The notes below the pieces were generated by a model. The model was not told the DNA's origin and searched no databases. It saw nothing but the letters and a program-made list of their open reading frames with translations. Of a stretch of DNA of 64,000 bases, positions 9,053 through 17,579 are shown piece after piece. How positions within the stretch are numbered: position 1 is the first letter of the stretch; the number at the start of each line of letters is the position of its first letter. The stretch is from Streptomyces klenkii (GTDB lineage Bacteria > Actinomycetota > Actinomycetes > Streptomycetales > Streptomycetaceae): NCBI RefSeq assembly GCF_003626645.1, contig NZ_RBAM01000015.1, forward strand, positions 1 through 64,000, written 5' to 3'. The position numbers were made by a program, and so were the translations under genes.

Positions 9053-9847
9053 CTAGCGGGCCGTCTCCTTCTCGTACGCCCGGACCACTTCCTCGGTCGG
9101 GCCGTCCATCAGCAGCTGCCCGTGCTCCAGCCACAGCACGCGGTCGCAGGTGTCCCGGATCGACCTGTTGTTGTGGCTGACGAGGAAGACCGTGCCCGCC
9201 TGCTTGCGCAGCTCGCGGATGCGGGCCTCGGAGCGCTTCTGGAACGAGCGGTCACCGGTGGCCAGCGCCTCGTCGATCATCAGCACGTCGTGGTCCTTGG
9301 CCGCGGCGATGGAGAACCGCAGCCGGGCCGCCATGCCGGACGAGTAGGTCCGCATGGGCAGCGTGATGAAGTCGCCCTTCTCGTTGATGCCGGAGAAGTC
9401 GACGATGCCCTGGTAGCGCTCGCGGATCTGCTCGCGCGACATACCCATGGCCAGACCGCCGAGCATCACGTTCTTCTCGCCCGTGAGGTCGTTCATCATG
9501 GCCGCGTTCACGCCCAGCAGCGAGGGCTGGCCGTCGGTGTAGACCTTGCCGCGCTCGGTGGGCAGCAGCCCGGCGATCGCCTTCAGCAGGGTGGACTTGC
9601 CGGAGCCGTTCGAGCCGATCAGGCCGATCGCCTCGCCGCGGTAGGCGGTGAAGCTCACACCCTTGACGGCGTGCACCTCGCGCACGCCGGCTCCCGGCTT
9701 GCGCTTGACGATCCGGTTCAGGGCGGCGGTCGCGCTGCCGCGGCCGGTGTTGCCGCCGTAGACGCGGTAGACGATGTGGACGTCCTCCGCGATCACGGTA
9801 GGCACGCGGGCGGCGTCCGCCGCGGGGGTCGGGTTCTGTTCAGCCAC
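9053..9847 (-). CDS. Polysaccharide/teichoic-acid-type ABC exporter, ATPase (Wzt/TagH-like)
   Basis: This is the ATPase half of an ABC-2 exporter of the Wzm/Wzt (TagGH) type, which moves lipid-linked polymers or glycolipids across the membrane. It has Walker A GSNGSGKST (78-86), the signature region YSSGMAARLRFS and Walker B VLMIDEAL, followed by the H-loop LVSHN. At 264 aa it lacks the C-terminal carbohydrate-binding domain of long Wzt proteins. It overlaps the permease gene by eight bases and ends the operon. The substrate is unknown; the linked genes suggest a phospho-glycerol or alditol-based glycolipid. Confidence 0.88.
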   Translation of the reverse strand: MAEQNPTPAADAARVPTVIAEDVHIVYRVYGGNTGRGSATAALNRIVKRKPGAGVREVHAVKGVSFTAYRGEAIGLIGSNGSGKSTLLKAIAGLLPTERGKVYTDGQPSLLGVNAAMMNDLTGEKNVMLGGLAMGMSREQIRERYQGIVDFSGINEKGDFITLPMRTYSSGMAARLRFSIAAAKDHDVLMIDEALATGDRSFQKRSEARIRELRKQAGTVFLVSHNNRSIRDTCDRVLWLEHGQLLMDGPTEEVVRAYEKETAR

Positions 9848-10793
9848 GGCCGTACTGCTCCTCAGCCTTCCAGAAGTACACGAAACCGCCGACGCCGATC
9901 AGCAGCGCCCAGCCGACGGCCAGCGCCCACACGTGCGGCGGCAGGTCGATGTGCTTGTGCGCGGCGTGGCCGCTGATCAGGGAGGAACGCATCAGGTTGA
10001 TGAAGACGGCCGCCGGGTTCGCGCTCAGCACGTCGATGAGCCACTTCGGGGCGTGCTGCTTCTCCAGCGCCTCGACCAGGTTGTACATCACTCCGGACGC
10101 GTACATCCAGGTGCGCAGGATGAACGGCAGCAGCTGGGCCAGGTCAGGCGTCTTGCTGCCCGCGCGGGCCAGGACCATCGCCAGGCCGGTGTTGAAGACG
10201 AACTGCAGCGCCAGCGTCGGGACGATCAGCAGCCAGGACAGCTGCGGGGTGTGCCCGAACCCGAGCAGGAAGAGGAAGAGGACCAGCATCGAGAACAGCA
10301 GCTGCTGGAGCTGCTGGAGCGCGAAGGAGATGGGCAGCGCCGCCCGGGGGAAGTGCAGGGCCCGCACCAGCCCCAGGTTTCCGGCGATCGACCGGACGCC
10401 CGACATGGCCGAGCTCTGGGTGAAGGTGAAGACGAAGATGCCCGTCACCAGGAACGGGATGTACGTCGCGATGCCCATGCCCTTGCTCTGACCCATCAGC
10501 ACGCCGAAGATCAGGAAGTACACCGTGGCGTTCAGCAGCGGCGTCGCCACCTGCCACACCTGGCCCAGCTTGGCCTGGCTGTACTGAGCGGTCAGCTTGG
10601 CGCGGGAGAAGGCGATGATGAAATGCCGCCGCGCCCACAGCTGCCGGGCGTAGTCCGGCAGGCTCGGGCGGGCCCCGCTGACCGCGAGGCCGTACTTCTT
10701 GGCCAGCTCGGCGGCGGGCAGGCCGTCGTCGGGTGATGGCGGGGCACTCATGGCGACCGCACTGCCGTGCGTTGTCTCGCTCACAGTTGACAC
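9840..10793 (-). CDS. Polysaccharide/teichoic-acid-type ABC exporter, permease (Wzm/TagG-like)
   Basis: This ABC-2 family membrane permease (317 aa from the chosen start) has about six hydrophobic segments beyond residue 75. The ARRHFIIAFSRAKLTAQYSQ region and LGQVWQVATPLLNATVYFL are typical of TagG/Wzm permeases. The N-terminal ~50 residues are hydrophilic. I chose the GTG at 10793 since GAGGA sits five bases upstream; a TTG at 10805 and a GTG at 10787 are alternatives. It pairs with the overlapping ATPase gene downstream and follows the glycosyltransferase after about 70 bases. Confidence 0.87.
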   Translation of the reverse strand: MSTVSETTHGSAVAMSAPPSPDDGLPAAELAKKYGLAVSGARPSLPDYARQLWARRHFIIAFSRAKLTAQYSQAKLGQVWQVATPLLNATVYFLIFGVLMGQSKGMGIATYIPFLVTGIFVFTFTQSSAMSGVRSIAGNLGLVRALHFPRAALPISFALQQLQQLLFSMLVLFLFLLGFGHTPQLSWLLIVPTLALQFVFNTGLAMVLARAGSKTPDLAQLLPFILRTWMYASGVMYNLVEALEKQHAPKWLIDVLSANPAAVFINLMRSSLISGHAAHKHIDLPPHVWALAVGWALLIGVGGFVYFWKAEEQYGRG

Positions 10794-10862
10794 TTTCGTC
10801 CTCAAGGTGCGCTGCCGGGGGCTCGCCCCGGCCCGCGCCCGGTGCTCATAGACAAGAGCTTG

Positions 10863-11768
10863 TCAGATCACGGGAGGCCGACCCAGCCGGGTCAGGCGCC
10901 ACACGGTACGCCACTTCATGGGGCGCCGTGGACCACAGGGCGTCGTCCAGCCCTCCTTGAAGCCCCCGAACCACGCCCGCAGCGCGGGCAGGGAGGGCCG
11001 CCGGGCCAGGGTCAGCAGCAGCCACACCCCGAGGTAGACCGGGACCAGGGGGGCCGGCAGGTTGCGCCGGGCGAGCCAGACCCGGTTGCGGGCGACCATC
11101 CGGTGGTAGACCGCGTGCCGGCTCGGGGCCGTCGTCGGGTGGTGCAGCACCATGTCCGCGCGGTAGTCGATCATCCAGCCCGCGTCGAGGGCCCGCCAGG
11201 CGAGGTCGGTCTCCTCGTGCGCGTAGAAGAACTCGTCCGGCAGCAGGCCGGCCTCGGCGAAGACCCGGGTGCGGACCGCGTTGGCGCCGCCCAGGAAGGT
11301 GGTCACCCGCGAGGAGCGCATCGGGTCGGAGGCGCGCAGCCGCGGCACGTGGCGGCGCTGGGTGACGCCCGTGTCGGGGTCGGCGATCCGGAAGCTGACG
11401 ATGCCGAGCTTGGGGTCGGCGGCGAACGCCTGCCGGCACAGCTCGGCGGTGTCCTGGCCGGGCAGCAGGCCGTCGTCGTCCAGGAACAGCAGGATGTCGG
11501 CCTCGCGCCCGGCGGGCCCGAACGCCTCGATGCCCACGTTGCGCCCGGCGGGGATGCCGACGTTCTCCGACAGCTCGACGGTGCGCACGCTCAGGCCGGG
11601 GACGGCGATCGGCGGCAGCGGGGAGCCGTTGCCGACGACCACGACCTCGATCGGGTCGCCGTCCTGCTTGGCGACCGACTCCAGCAGGGCGCGCAGCTCC
11701 GCGGGGCGGTTGCCCATGGTGAGGACAACCGCGCCGACCTTGACAGCAGGAGCGGAGGGAGTGTTCAT
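10863..11768 (-). CDS. GT2-family glycosyltransferase
   Basis: This 301-aa inverting GT-A glycosyltransferase probably decorates the lipid or polymer made by this operon. Family features are VGAVVLTMGNRPAELRALLE at the nucleotide-sugar site, LFLDDDG (the DXD metal motif), and FFYAHEETDLAWRALDAGW, the acceptor-side ED motif. The C-terminal part has one hydrophobic stretch (LVPVYLGVWLLLTLA) that could anchor it to the membrane. The ATG overlaps the CDP-alcohol phosphotransferase stop as ATGA. Neither donor nor acceptor sugar can be inferred. Confidence 0.88.
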   Translation of the reverse strand: MNTPSAPAVKVGAVVLTMGNRPAELRALLESVAKQDGDPIEVVVVGNGSPLPPIAVPGLSVRTVELSENVGIPAGRNVGIEAFGPAGREADILLFLDDDGLLPGQDTAELCRQAFAADPKLGIVSFRIADPDTGVTQRRHVPRLRASDPMRSSRVTTFLGGANAVRTRVFAEAGLLPDEFFYAHEETDLAWRALDAGWMIDYRADMVLHHPTTAPSRHAVYHRMVARNRVWLARRNLPAPLVPVYLGVWLLLTLARRPSLPALRAWFGGFKEGWTTPCGPRRPMKWRTVWRLTRLGRPPVI

Positions 11769-12550
11769 CGGAGCCTGCTCGACGCGAGGATGGACACCAG
11801 GTGCAGCACAGTCTGCAACACCGCGACGGCGGCGAGCAGGACCACCGCGACACGAGTGAACAGCAGGTCGCCGTGGACGAAGTCCGCGATGCCGGCCGCC
11901 AGGATCACCAGCGACGCCTCGACGCCGCCGACCAGGCGGTGGAACTTCAGCGCGGCCGCGGCCTTGCGGGCCAGGGCCATGCCCGAGGAGCGGGGCGTGG
12001 CCGCCGCGTCCTCGGCGGCCGCCATGCCGCTGCGGGCGCGGGCCACGTCGACCAGGTCCGTCTCCGCCTTGATCAGGATCGCGCCGAGCGCCGCCAGCGT
12101 GCCGAGGAAGGCCCACTGCCACTGCGTGGCCGCGCCGTCCCGGTGCAGGACGTCCGCCGCCCGGATGCCGAAGCCGACGAGCAGGGCGGCCTCGGAGAGG
12201 TAGTGACCCACCCGGTCCAGGTAGACGCCGGTCGTGGAGGTGACCTTGCGCCAGCGCGCGAGCTCGCCGTCCACGCAGTCCAGCAGCAGGTACAGCTGGA
12301 TGAGGAGCGCGCCCAGGATCGCCCCGGCCAGGCCCGGGATCACCAGGGCCGCGCCCGCGGCGATGCCGGCCAGGATCATCAGGCCCGTGTACTGGTTGGG
12401 CGTGAGCCGGGTGTTCAGCAGGACCCGCGTGCAGCGCAGGGAGATCTCGCGCATGTACAGGCGCCCGGCCCAGTGCTCGCCGCTGCGCCGGTCCTTGAGC
12501 CCGCCGGGGTGGACGACCGGGCGGAGTTCAGCTAGTGACGGTTTTGGCAT
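11765..12550 (-). CDS. CDP-alcohol phosphatidyltransferase-family membrane protein with altered active site
   Basis: Members of this family transfer a phospho-alcohol from CDP-alcohol to a second alcohol inside the membrane. The 261-aa protein has several membrane helices and the motif beginning DCVDGELAR (D91, D94, G95, A98, R99), then G108 and D112. Four residues after D112, where the canonical fourth aspartate (the catalytic base) is expected, there is H116 (LDRVGHY). The neighbouring DUF5941 fusion keeps all four aspartates. The gene overlaps the dehydrogenase by 23 bases and the glycosyltransferase by four. The substrate is unknown; CDP-glycerol or a CDP-alditol is plausible from the context. 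Confidence 0.87.
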   Translation of the reverse strand: MPKPSLAELRPVVHPGGLKDRRSGEHWAGRLYMREISLRCTRVLLNTRLTPNQYTGLMILAGIAAGAALVIPGLAGAILGALLIQLYLLLDCVDGELARWRKVTSTTGVYLDRVGHYLSEAALLVGFGIRAADVLHRDGAATQWQWAFLGTLAALGAILIKAETDLVDVARARSGMAAAEDAAATPRSSGMALARKAAAALKFHRLVGGVEASLVILAAGIADFVHGDLLFTRVAVVLLAAVAVLQTVLHLVSILASSRLR

Positions 12551-13589
12551 AGTCGGCGTAAGCGTCCCTGATCTGGTCGGTGGAGAGGGCGAGGTGCTCC
12601 AGGATCGTGTAGCGCCCGGGGCGGGTCTGCGGGGCGTACTCCACCGCCGCGACGAACTCCTCGGCGCTGAAGCCGATCTCCTGCGGCAGCACGGGCAGGC
12701 CGTGCCGGCGCAGCACCTCGACCATCAGCGCGGATTCCTCGCGGGCGCCGCGCAGGTACATCGCGAAGGCCGCGCCGAGGCCGCACTGCTCGCCGTGGCT
12801 CGCCGCGCGCTTGGGGTAGAGCAGGTCGAAGGCGTGGTTGATCTCGTGGCAGGCGCCGGAGGCGGGGCGGCTGTCGCCGGCCACCGACATGGCGATGCCC
12901 GTGAGGACCAGGCCCTCGGCCAGCACCTGGAGGAAGCCGTCGTCGCCGACGCCGCCGGGGTGGCGCAGCACGGCCTCGCCGGCCTGCCGGGCCATGGCGG
13001 CGGCCAGGCCGTCGATGGCCTCGCCCGTCTCGCGGTGGGAGAGCTCCCAGTCCGCGACGGAGGAGATGTTGGAGATCGCGTCGCCGATGCCGGAGCGCAC
13101 GAAGCGGACCGGGGCCTCGCGGATCACGTCGAGGTCGATCACGACGGCGATCGGGTTGGGCACGCCGTACGAGCCGCGGCCCGCGTCGTTGTCGAGCGTC
13201 GCGACCGGCGAGCAGAGCCCGTCGTGCGAGAGGTTCGTCGCGACGGCGACGAGCGGCAGGCCGATGCGCGCGGCGGCGAACTTGGCGCAGTCAATGATCT
13301 TGCCGCCGCCGAGGCCCACGACCGCGTCGTAGTGCCCCTTCTTCATGGCGTCGGCCAGCTTGATGGCGTCGTCCAGCGTGCCGCCGCCCACCTCGTACCA
13401 GGAGGCGCCGGGCAGCGCCGGGGCGAGCCGCTCGCGCAGCACCGCCCCGGAGCCGCCGCTGATGGCGACGGCCAGCTTGCCGGAGCTGGAGATCCGCTGA
13501 TCGGCGAGGATCTTCGCCAGATCGTCCAGCGCTCCGGCCCGGATGTCGACGACGACCGGCGAGGGGATGAGCCTCGTCAGTACTGGCAC
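12528..13589 (-). CDS. Glycerol-1-phosphate dehydrogenase-like (AraM/EgsA family) enzyme
   Basis: The 353-aa protein has the iron/zinc alcohol dehydrogenase fold and resembles sn-glycerol-1-phosphate dehydrogenases, which reduce dihydroxyacetone phosphate. Visible are the NAD(P) motif VVGLGGGKIID (91-100), NLSHDGLCSPVATL around 119-132 as in AraM/EgsA proteins, and likely metal ligands D170 (SGIGDAISN), H248 (GACHEINH) and H265 (ASHGEQCG). I chose the GTG at 13589, which overlaps the nucleotidyltransferase by 13 bases. With a cytidylyltransferase-like and two CDP-alcohol genes around it, it may supply the polyol phosphate to be activated. The exact substrate is inference. Confidence 0.8.
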   Translation of the reverse strand: MPVLTRLIPSPVVVDIRAGALDDLAKILADQRISSSGKLAVAISGGSGAVLRERLAPALPGASWYEVGGGTLDDAIKLADAMKKGHYDAVVGLGGGKIIDCAKFAAARIGLPLVAVATNLSHDGLCSPVATLDNDAGRGSYGVPNPIAVVIDLDVIREAPVRFVRSGIGDAISNISSVADWELSHRETGEAIDGLAAAMARQAGEAVLRHPGGVGDDGFLQVLAEGLVLTGIAMSVAGDSRPASGACHEINHAFDLLYPKRAASHGEQCGLGAAFAMYLRGAREESALMVEVLRRHGLPVLPQEIGFSAEEFVAAVEYAPQTRPGRYTILEHLALSTDQIRDAYADYAKTVTS

Positions 13590-14329
13590 GCGATCCCCCG
13601 GCCCTTGGCGAGGTCGTCGTGGTTGTCGATCTCGACCCACTGGACATCGCCGATGGGCGCCACGTCGATCTTGAAGCCGCGGTTGACGAGCTCCTGGTAG
13701 CCGTCCTCGTAGTAGAGGTCGGGGTCGCGCTCGAAGGTGACCTTCAGCGCGTCCGCCAGGTCGGCGGCGGCCTCGCCCTCGATCAGGGTGACGCCGATGT
13801 ACTCACCGGTCGCCTCGGCCGGGTCCATGAGCTTGGTGATGCGCTGGACGCCCTTCTCGGGGTCCACGATGACCTTCATCTCCTCGTCGGCGAGCTGCTT
13901 CACCGTGTCGAGGGCGAGGATGATCTTCTGGCCGTTGCCGCGGGCGGCGAGCAGGGTCTTCTCGACGGAGACCGGGTGCACGGTGTCGCCGTTGGCGAGG
14001 ATCACGCCGTCCTTGAGGGCGTCACGGCCGCACCACAGGGAGTAGGCGTTGTTCCACTCCTCGGCCTTGTCGTTGTCGATCAGGGTGAGCTTCAGGCCGT
14101 ACTTGGCCTCGAGGGCCTCCTTGCGGGCGTACACGGCCTCCTTGCGGTAGCCCACGATGATCGCGACCTCGGTCAGACCGATCTCGGCGAAGTTGGCCAG
14201 GGTGAGGTCGAGGATGGTGGTGGCATCCTCCTCGCCCGTGGGGCCTACCGGCACCAGGGCCTTGGGCAGAGTGTCGGTGTAGGGACGCAGACGCCGTCCG
14301 GCGCCGGCGGCCAGCACGAGGCCGATCAT
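13577..14329 (-). CDS. Sugar/alditol-phosphate nucleotidyltransferase (LicC/IPCT-like)
   Basis: This 250-aa nucleotidyltransferase has the pyrophosphorylase loop LAAGAGRRLRPYTDTLPKAL and the metal-binding NGDTVHP. It resembles phosphocholine or inositol-phosphate cytidylyltransferases (COG1213 type). It most likely makes a CDP- or NDP-alcohol for the CDP-alcohol phosphotransferases on either side. Its ATG overlaps the DUF5941 gene stop (ATGA) with AGGAG seven bases upstream, so stoichiometric expression is likely. Nucleotide and substrate specificity are not readable from sequence alone. Confidence 0.85.
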   Translation of the reverse strand: MIGLVLAAGAGRRLRPYTDTLPKALVPVGPTGEEDATTILDLTLANFAEIGLTEVAIIVGYRKEAVYARKEALEAKYGLKLTLIDNDKAEEWNNAYSLWCGRDALKDGVILANGDTVHPVSVEKTLLAARGNGQKIILALDTVKQLADEEMKVIVDPEKGVQRITKLMDPAEATGEYIGVTLIEGEAAADLADALKVTFERDPDLYYEDGYQELVNRGFKIDVAPIGDVQWVEIDNHDDLAKGRGIACQY

Positions 14330-16110
14330 GCGGGTTCTCCTGTTTCGTCGTGTACTGCGGGTGCCCCGGAGGACACCCAGAAGCGGATGCTCTCGCTGAG
14401 CACCACGAGGGCGATGGCGGCCGCGAGGACCGTCAGCGCGATGGTGAAGCCTCGGCCGTGCCACAGGGCGGCCGCGGTGGTGACCGCCAGGACCCGACCC
14501 TCGTGTCCGCCGATCGCCCGCACCAGCCAGTGCGGGGGCGCGCCGGTGCCGCCGCGGATGCGGTACACCGTGTCGTAGTGATGGTAGGCGACCGCGGCCA
14601 CCAGGCCGAAAGCCGCCGGGAGGGCCCCCGGGGCGCCGGACTGCGCCGCCAGCCCCAGGACGATGCCGTACTCCGCGCCGCGGAAGACCGGCGGCACCAG
14701 CCAGTCGAGGGGGCCCTTGAGGGGCTGGGCGACGGCGACGCCGGCGAGGATCGCGTAGACGGCCGCCTGGAGGACGGCCCGCCACGTGCCGCCGCTGCCG
14801 GCGACCAGCGGTCCGAGGAGCAGGCTGGCGGCGGCGAGGACGGCCCAGAAGGGGGCGCTGTAGGCCCGGCCGGGGACCGTGCTGCCGAGGGTGGCGGCCG
14901 CGGCCCGGGCGACCGGCCCGGAGTCGGCGAGGTCCGCCAGCGCCTGCGCGGCGCGGTCCGTCCGCTTCGCCTTACGGGTCAGGGAGCGCAGGACGCGGCC
15001 CGCGGTGGTGTAGCAGGCGGCGAAGGCGCAGCCGATCAGCAGCACGTAGAAGACGGTGCGGGGCGTGGTGAGCGCGGTGAGGACCGCGATCAGCGCCCAG
15101 CGCTCGCCGATGGGCAGCACGATCATGCGGCGGACCCAGACGGTCCAGCCGACGCTGTCGAGGCGGCCGGAGAGCGCGGCCGTCGGGCTCGTGTTGGCCG
15201 TGGCGTCGTGGTTCGCCTCGGTGAAGGCGAAGTCGACGACGTGCCGGCAGGTCATGAGGACCATCGCGCCGAGCGCGAGCGCCCACACGTCGTCGTGGCC
15301 GCCGCCGCGGGACGCCCCGAGGGCCAGGCCCGCGTAGAAGGCGTACTCCTTGGCGCGGTCGAAGGTCGCGTCCAGCCAGGCGCCGAGCGTGGAGTACTGG
15401 AGCGAGTAGCGGGCGAGCTGGCCGTCGGTGCAGTCGAGCACGAAGGAGAACAGCAGCAGCGCGCCGGCGGCGACGAAGCCGCCCCGGGTGCCGGTCGCCG
15501 CCGCGCCCGCCGCGATCAGCGCGGTCAGCAGGGACGCGGTGGTGACCTGGTTGGGGGTGAGGCCCCGGCGGGCGCACCAGCGGGCGAGGTAGCGCGAGTA
15601 CGGGCTGATGCAGAAGGTGGTGAAGAACCCGTCGCGGGACTTCACGGCGCTGCGCAGCCGTACGGCTTCGTCGTCGACCGCCGCGGTTTCGGCGAGGGTC
15701 TTGGCGCGGGCCTCGTCGCCGTCCGGCACGGCCGCGACGAGGACGCCGAGGTCGGGCCGGTGCACGGCCACACCGTCGGCTTCCAGGCGGGCGGCGAGGA
15801 GGCCGGGCAGGCTCGCGCCGTCGTCAGCGGCGGCCAGCGCGTGCGTCAGGGACGCGCGCGCCTCCGGCTGGACGGTGAGCGCGCCCTCGGTGGCGCCGGC
15901 CGGGAAGCGGGGGTCGGTCAGGGCGAGGCGCAGGGCGTGCACGTGGCCCACGAAGCGGTGGTCCACCACAGCAACCCGCTCCGAGGCCGGGACGGCGGCC
16001 AGCGCCCCGGCGGCGTCCGCGCTCACGCGGACGTCGAAGCCGAGGGACCGCAGGTCCTCCTCCAGGGAGGAGCCGGCGGGCGGCGGACCGGTGAGGATGG
16101 CGGTCGACAG
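14326..16110 (-). CDS. DUF5941-type protein with CDP-alcohol phosphotransferase domain
   Basis: This is a fusion of a soluble N-terminal domain (about 155 aa), a canonical CDP-alcohol phosphotransferase domain, and a multi-helix C-terminal region of the kind annotated DUF5941. The motif DCTDGQLAR is followed by G, D and a second D (LGAWLDATFDR), so all four aspartates are present. Coding-like sequence continues upstream of the GTG at 16026 to a CTG at 16110, which has AAGGAG nine bases before it; no ATG/GTG/TTG occurs in between. I therefore place the start at CTG, giving 594 aa. It opens the operon. Confidence 0.8.
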   Translation of the reverse strand: MSTAILTGPPPAGSSLEEDLRSLGFDVRVSADAAGALAAVPASERVAVVDHRFVGHVHALRLALTDPRFPAGATEGALTVQPEARASLTHALAAADDGASLPGLLAARLEADGVAVHRPDLGVLVAAVPDGDEARAKTLAETAAVDDEAVRLRSAVKSRDGFFTTFCISPYSRYLARWCARRGLTPNQVTTASLLTALIAAGAAATGTRGGFVAAGALLLFSFVLDCTDGQLARYSLQYSTLGAWLDATFDRAKEYAFYAGLALGASRGGGHDDVWALALGAMVLMTCRHVVDFAFTEANHDATANTSPTAALSGRLDSVGWTVWVRRMIVLPIGERWALIAVLTALTTPRTVFYVLLIGCAFAACYTTAGRVLRSLTRKAKRTDRAAQALADLADSGPVARAAAATLGSTVPGRAYSAPFWAVLAAASLLLGPLVAGSGGTWRAVLQAAVYAILAGVAVAQPLKGPLDWLVPPVFRGAEYGIVLGLAAQSGAPGALPAAFGLVAAVAYHHYDTVYRIRGGTGAPPHWLVRAIGGHEGRVLAVTTAAALWHGRGFTIALTVLAAAIALVVLSESIRFWVSSGAPAVHDETGEPA

Positions 16111-16435
16111 ACGAACTCACTCCTTGCGGCGGGCATGGCCGCCCCTGGGGCCGCGGGACGCGGCGGGCGGCGTTCGCGCCGGAAGCCCCGGGCGGGGGCC
16201 GGCACGTCGGCAGAGGCTATCGGATCACCGGAAGACGCCGTTCACCGCCGGTATGCCTCCGGCAGGCCCGCCATGGAGAGGACGCCCGGGCGAAGCGTCC
16301 GGTTCCGGGCCGGGGCGGTCCGGCACCGCCGGACCGCGTCATCGTGGCGCCCCGCGGCGAGAGTCCGGCGGAATGCCCGATCACCAGAATCGAACACAGA
16401 TCGTGACCCGCCGTCCAGGCGCTATCGTGCCGGTC
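16111..16435. other. Divergent intergenic region between the glycolipid operon and galE
   Basis: No gene is supported here. The region must contain the leftward promoter for the DUF5941-nucleotidyltransferase-exporter operon; I found no box clear enough to list. On the right it carries a leaderless-type galE promoter: TATCGT at 16423-16428 stands seven bases before the galE ATG. Confidence 0.4.
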
Positions 16436-17434
16436 ATGACATGGCTGATCACAGGCGGTGCCGGGTACATCGGAGCGCACGTCGCCCGGGCGATGACAGA
16501 GGCCGGCGAGCGGGTCGCCGTGCTGGACGACCTGTCCGCGGGCGTGCCCGCGCGGCTGCCCGCGGGCTGCGTGCTGGTGCGGGGCTCGGTGCTGGACCGC
16601 GAGCTGCTGGACCGCACGTTCGCGGAGCTGGGCGTGACCGGCGTGGTGCACCTGGCGGCGAAGAAGCAGGTCGGGGAGTCGGTGGAGAAGCCGCTCCTCT
16701 ACTACCGGGAGAACCTGCACGGGCTGACCGTGCTGCTGGAGGCGGCCGTCGCCGCGGGCGTCCGCAGCTTCGTGTACTCCTCCTCCGCGGCGGTCTACGG
16801 CATGCCGGATGTGGACCTCGTCACGGAGGACACCCCGTGCCTGCCGATGAACCCGTACGGCGAGACGAAGCTGGCCGGCGAGTGGCTGGTGCGGGCCACC
16901 GGCAAGGCGCACGGCCTGTCGACGGCCTGCCTGCGCTACTTCAACGTGGCGGGCGCGGCGGTGCCGGAGCTCGCGGACACCGGGATCTTCAACATCATCC
17001 CGATGATGTTCGACCGGCTCACCCGGGGCGAGGCGCCGCGGATCTTCGGCGACGACTACGCCACCCCGGACGGCACCTGCGTCCGTGACTACATCCACAT
17101 CGAGGACCTGGCGACCGCGCACCTCGCGGCGGCCCGCCGGCTGGCCGAGCGCACGGAGCCGGGCGACCTCACGCTGAACGTGGGCACGGGGCGGGGCGTC
17201 TCCGTACGGGAGATGGCCGACCTGATCGCCGCGGTGACCGGCCGCACGGAGCCCGCACCGCTCGTGGAGCCGCGCCGTCCGGGTGATCCGGCGCGTGTCG
17301 TGGCGTCGAACGAGCTGATCGCGAAGGAGCTCGGCTGGAGCCCCGAGCACGACGTGCGCAGCATGGTCACGTCCGCGTGGGAGGGCTGGTGCCTGCACCA
17401 CCCGGAGGCGCGGCAGGGCCTTCCGCAGGGCTGA
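16436..17434 (+). CDS. galE: UDP-glucose 4-epimerase
   Basis: This NAD-dependent short-chain dehydrogenase-type epimerase interconverts UDP-glucose and UDP-galactose. The 332-aa protein opens with TWLITGGAGYIGAHVARA (NAD motif GXXGXXG), followed by VHLAAKKQVGESVEKPLLYY, the catalytic SSSAAVYG and the YxxxK motif NPYGETK; RDYIHIEDLA near the C-terminus is typical of GalE. The ATG at 16436 has no Shine-Dalgarno and a -10-like TATCGT seven bases away, suggesting leaderless translation. It diverges from the glycolipid operon and may supply its GT2 enzyme with UDP-galactose; that link is inference. Confidence 0.92.
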   Translation: MTWLITGGAGYIGAHVARAMTEAGERVAVLDDLSAGVPARLPAGCVLVRGSVLDRELLDRTFAELGVTGVVHLAAKKQVGESVEKPLLYYRENLHGLTVLLEAAVAAGVRSFVYSSSAAVYGMPDVDLVTEDTPCLPMNPYGETKLAGEWLVRATGKAHGLSTACLRYFNVAGAAVPELADTGIFNIIPMMFDRLTRGEAPRIFGDDYATPDGTCVRDYIHIEDLATAHLAAARRLAERTEPGDLTLNVGTGRGVSVREMADLIAAVTGRTEPAPLVEPRRPGDPARVVASNELIAKELGWSPEHDVRSMVTSAWEGWCLHHPEARQGLPQG

Positions 17435-17499
17435 CGCCACCGCACGCAGGGTGATCGCCGCAGGTCGGGGAGACGCGCATCTTCGCAGGTCAGAGCACA

Positions 17500-17514
17500 T
17501 GACAACGGTGTTCA
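17500..17514. promoter_or_regulatory. Candidate Zur box upstream of zitB
   Basis: TGACAACGGTGTTCA is a 7-1-7 imperfect inverted repeat 97 bases before the zitB start. By my alignment it matches 11 of 15 positions of the Streptomyces Zur consensus TGAAAATGATTTTCA. From the literature I recall that Zur activates zitB under high zinc in S. coelicolor, so a box at this distance fits activation. Binding is not shown by sequence alone. Confidence 0.5.
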
Positions 17515-17557
17515 GTGCCGCGTTGCCCGATACCCCCCACCCGTAGTTCACTGGGTC

Positions 17558-17579
17558 CCGGCCGGCAGCCGCCGGCCGG
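17558..17579 (+). terminator. Hairpin between galE and zitB
   Basis: CCGGCCGGC and GCCGGCCGG form a nine-bp GC stem with a four-base loop, 124 bases past the galE stop and 31 bases before the zitB start. It could end galE transcripts or form a structure in the zitB leader. No T-run follows. Confidence 0.45.

Noticed and set aside
14326..16110. Frameshift at the DUF5941 N-terminus
   Set aside because: The frame stays open back to a CTG with a good ribosome site, so an unusual start explains the extension without an error.
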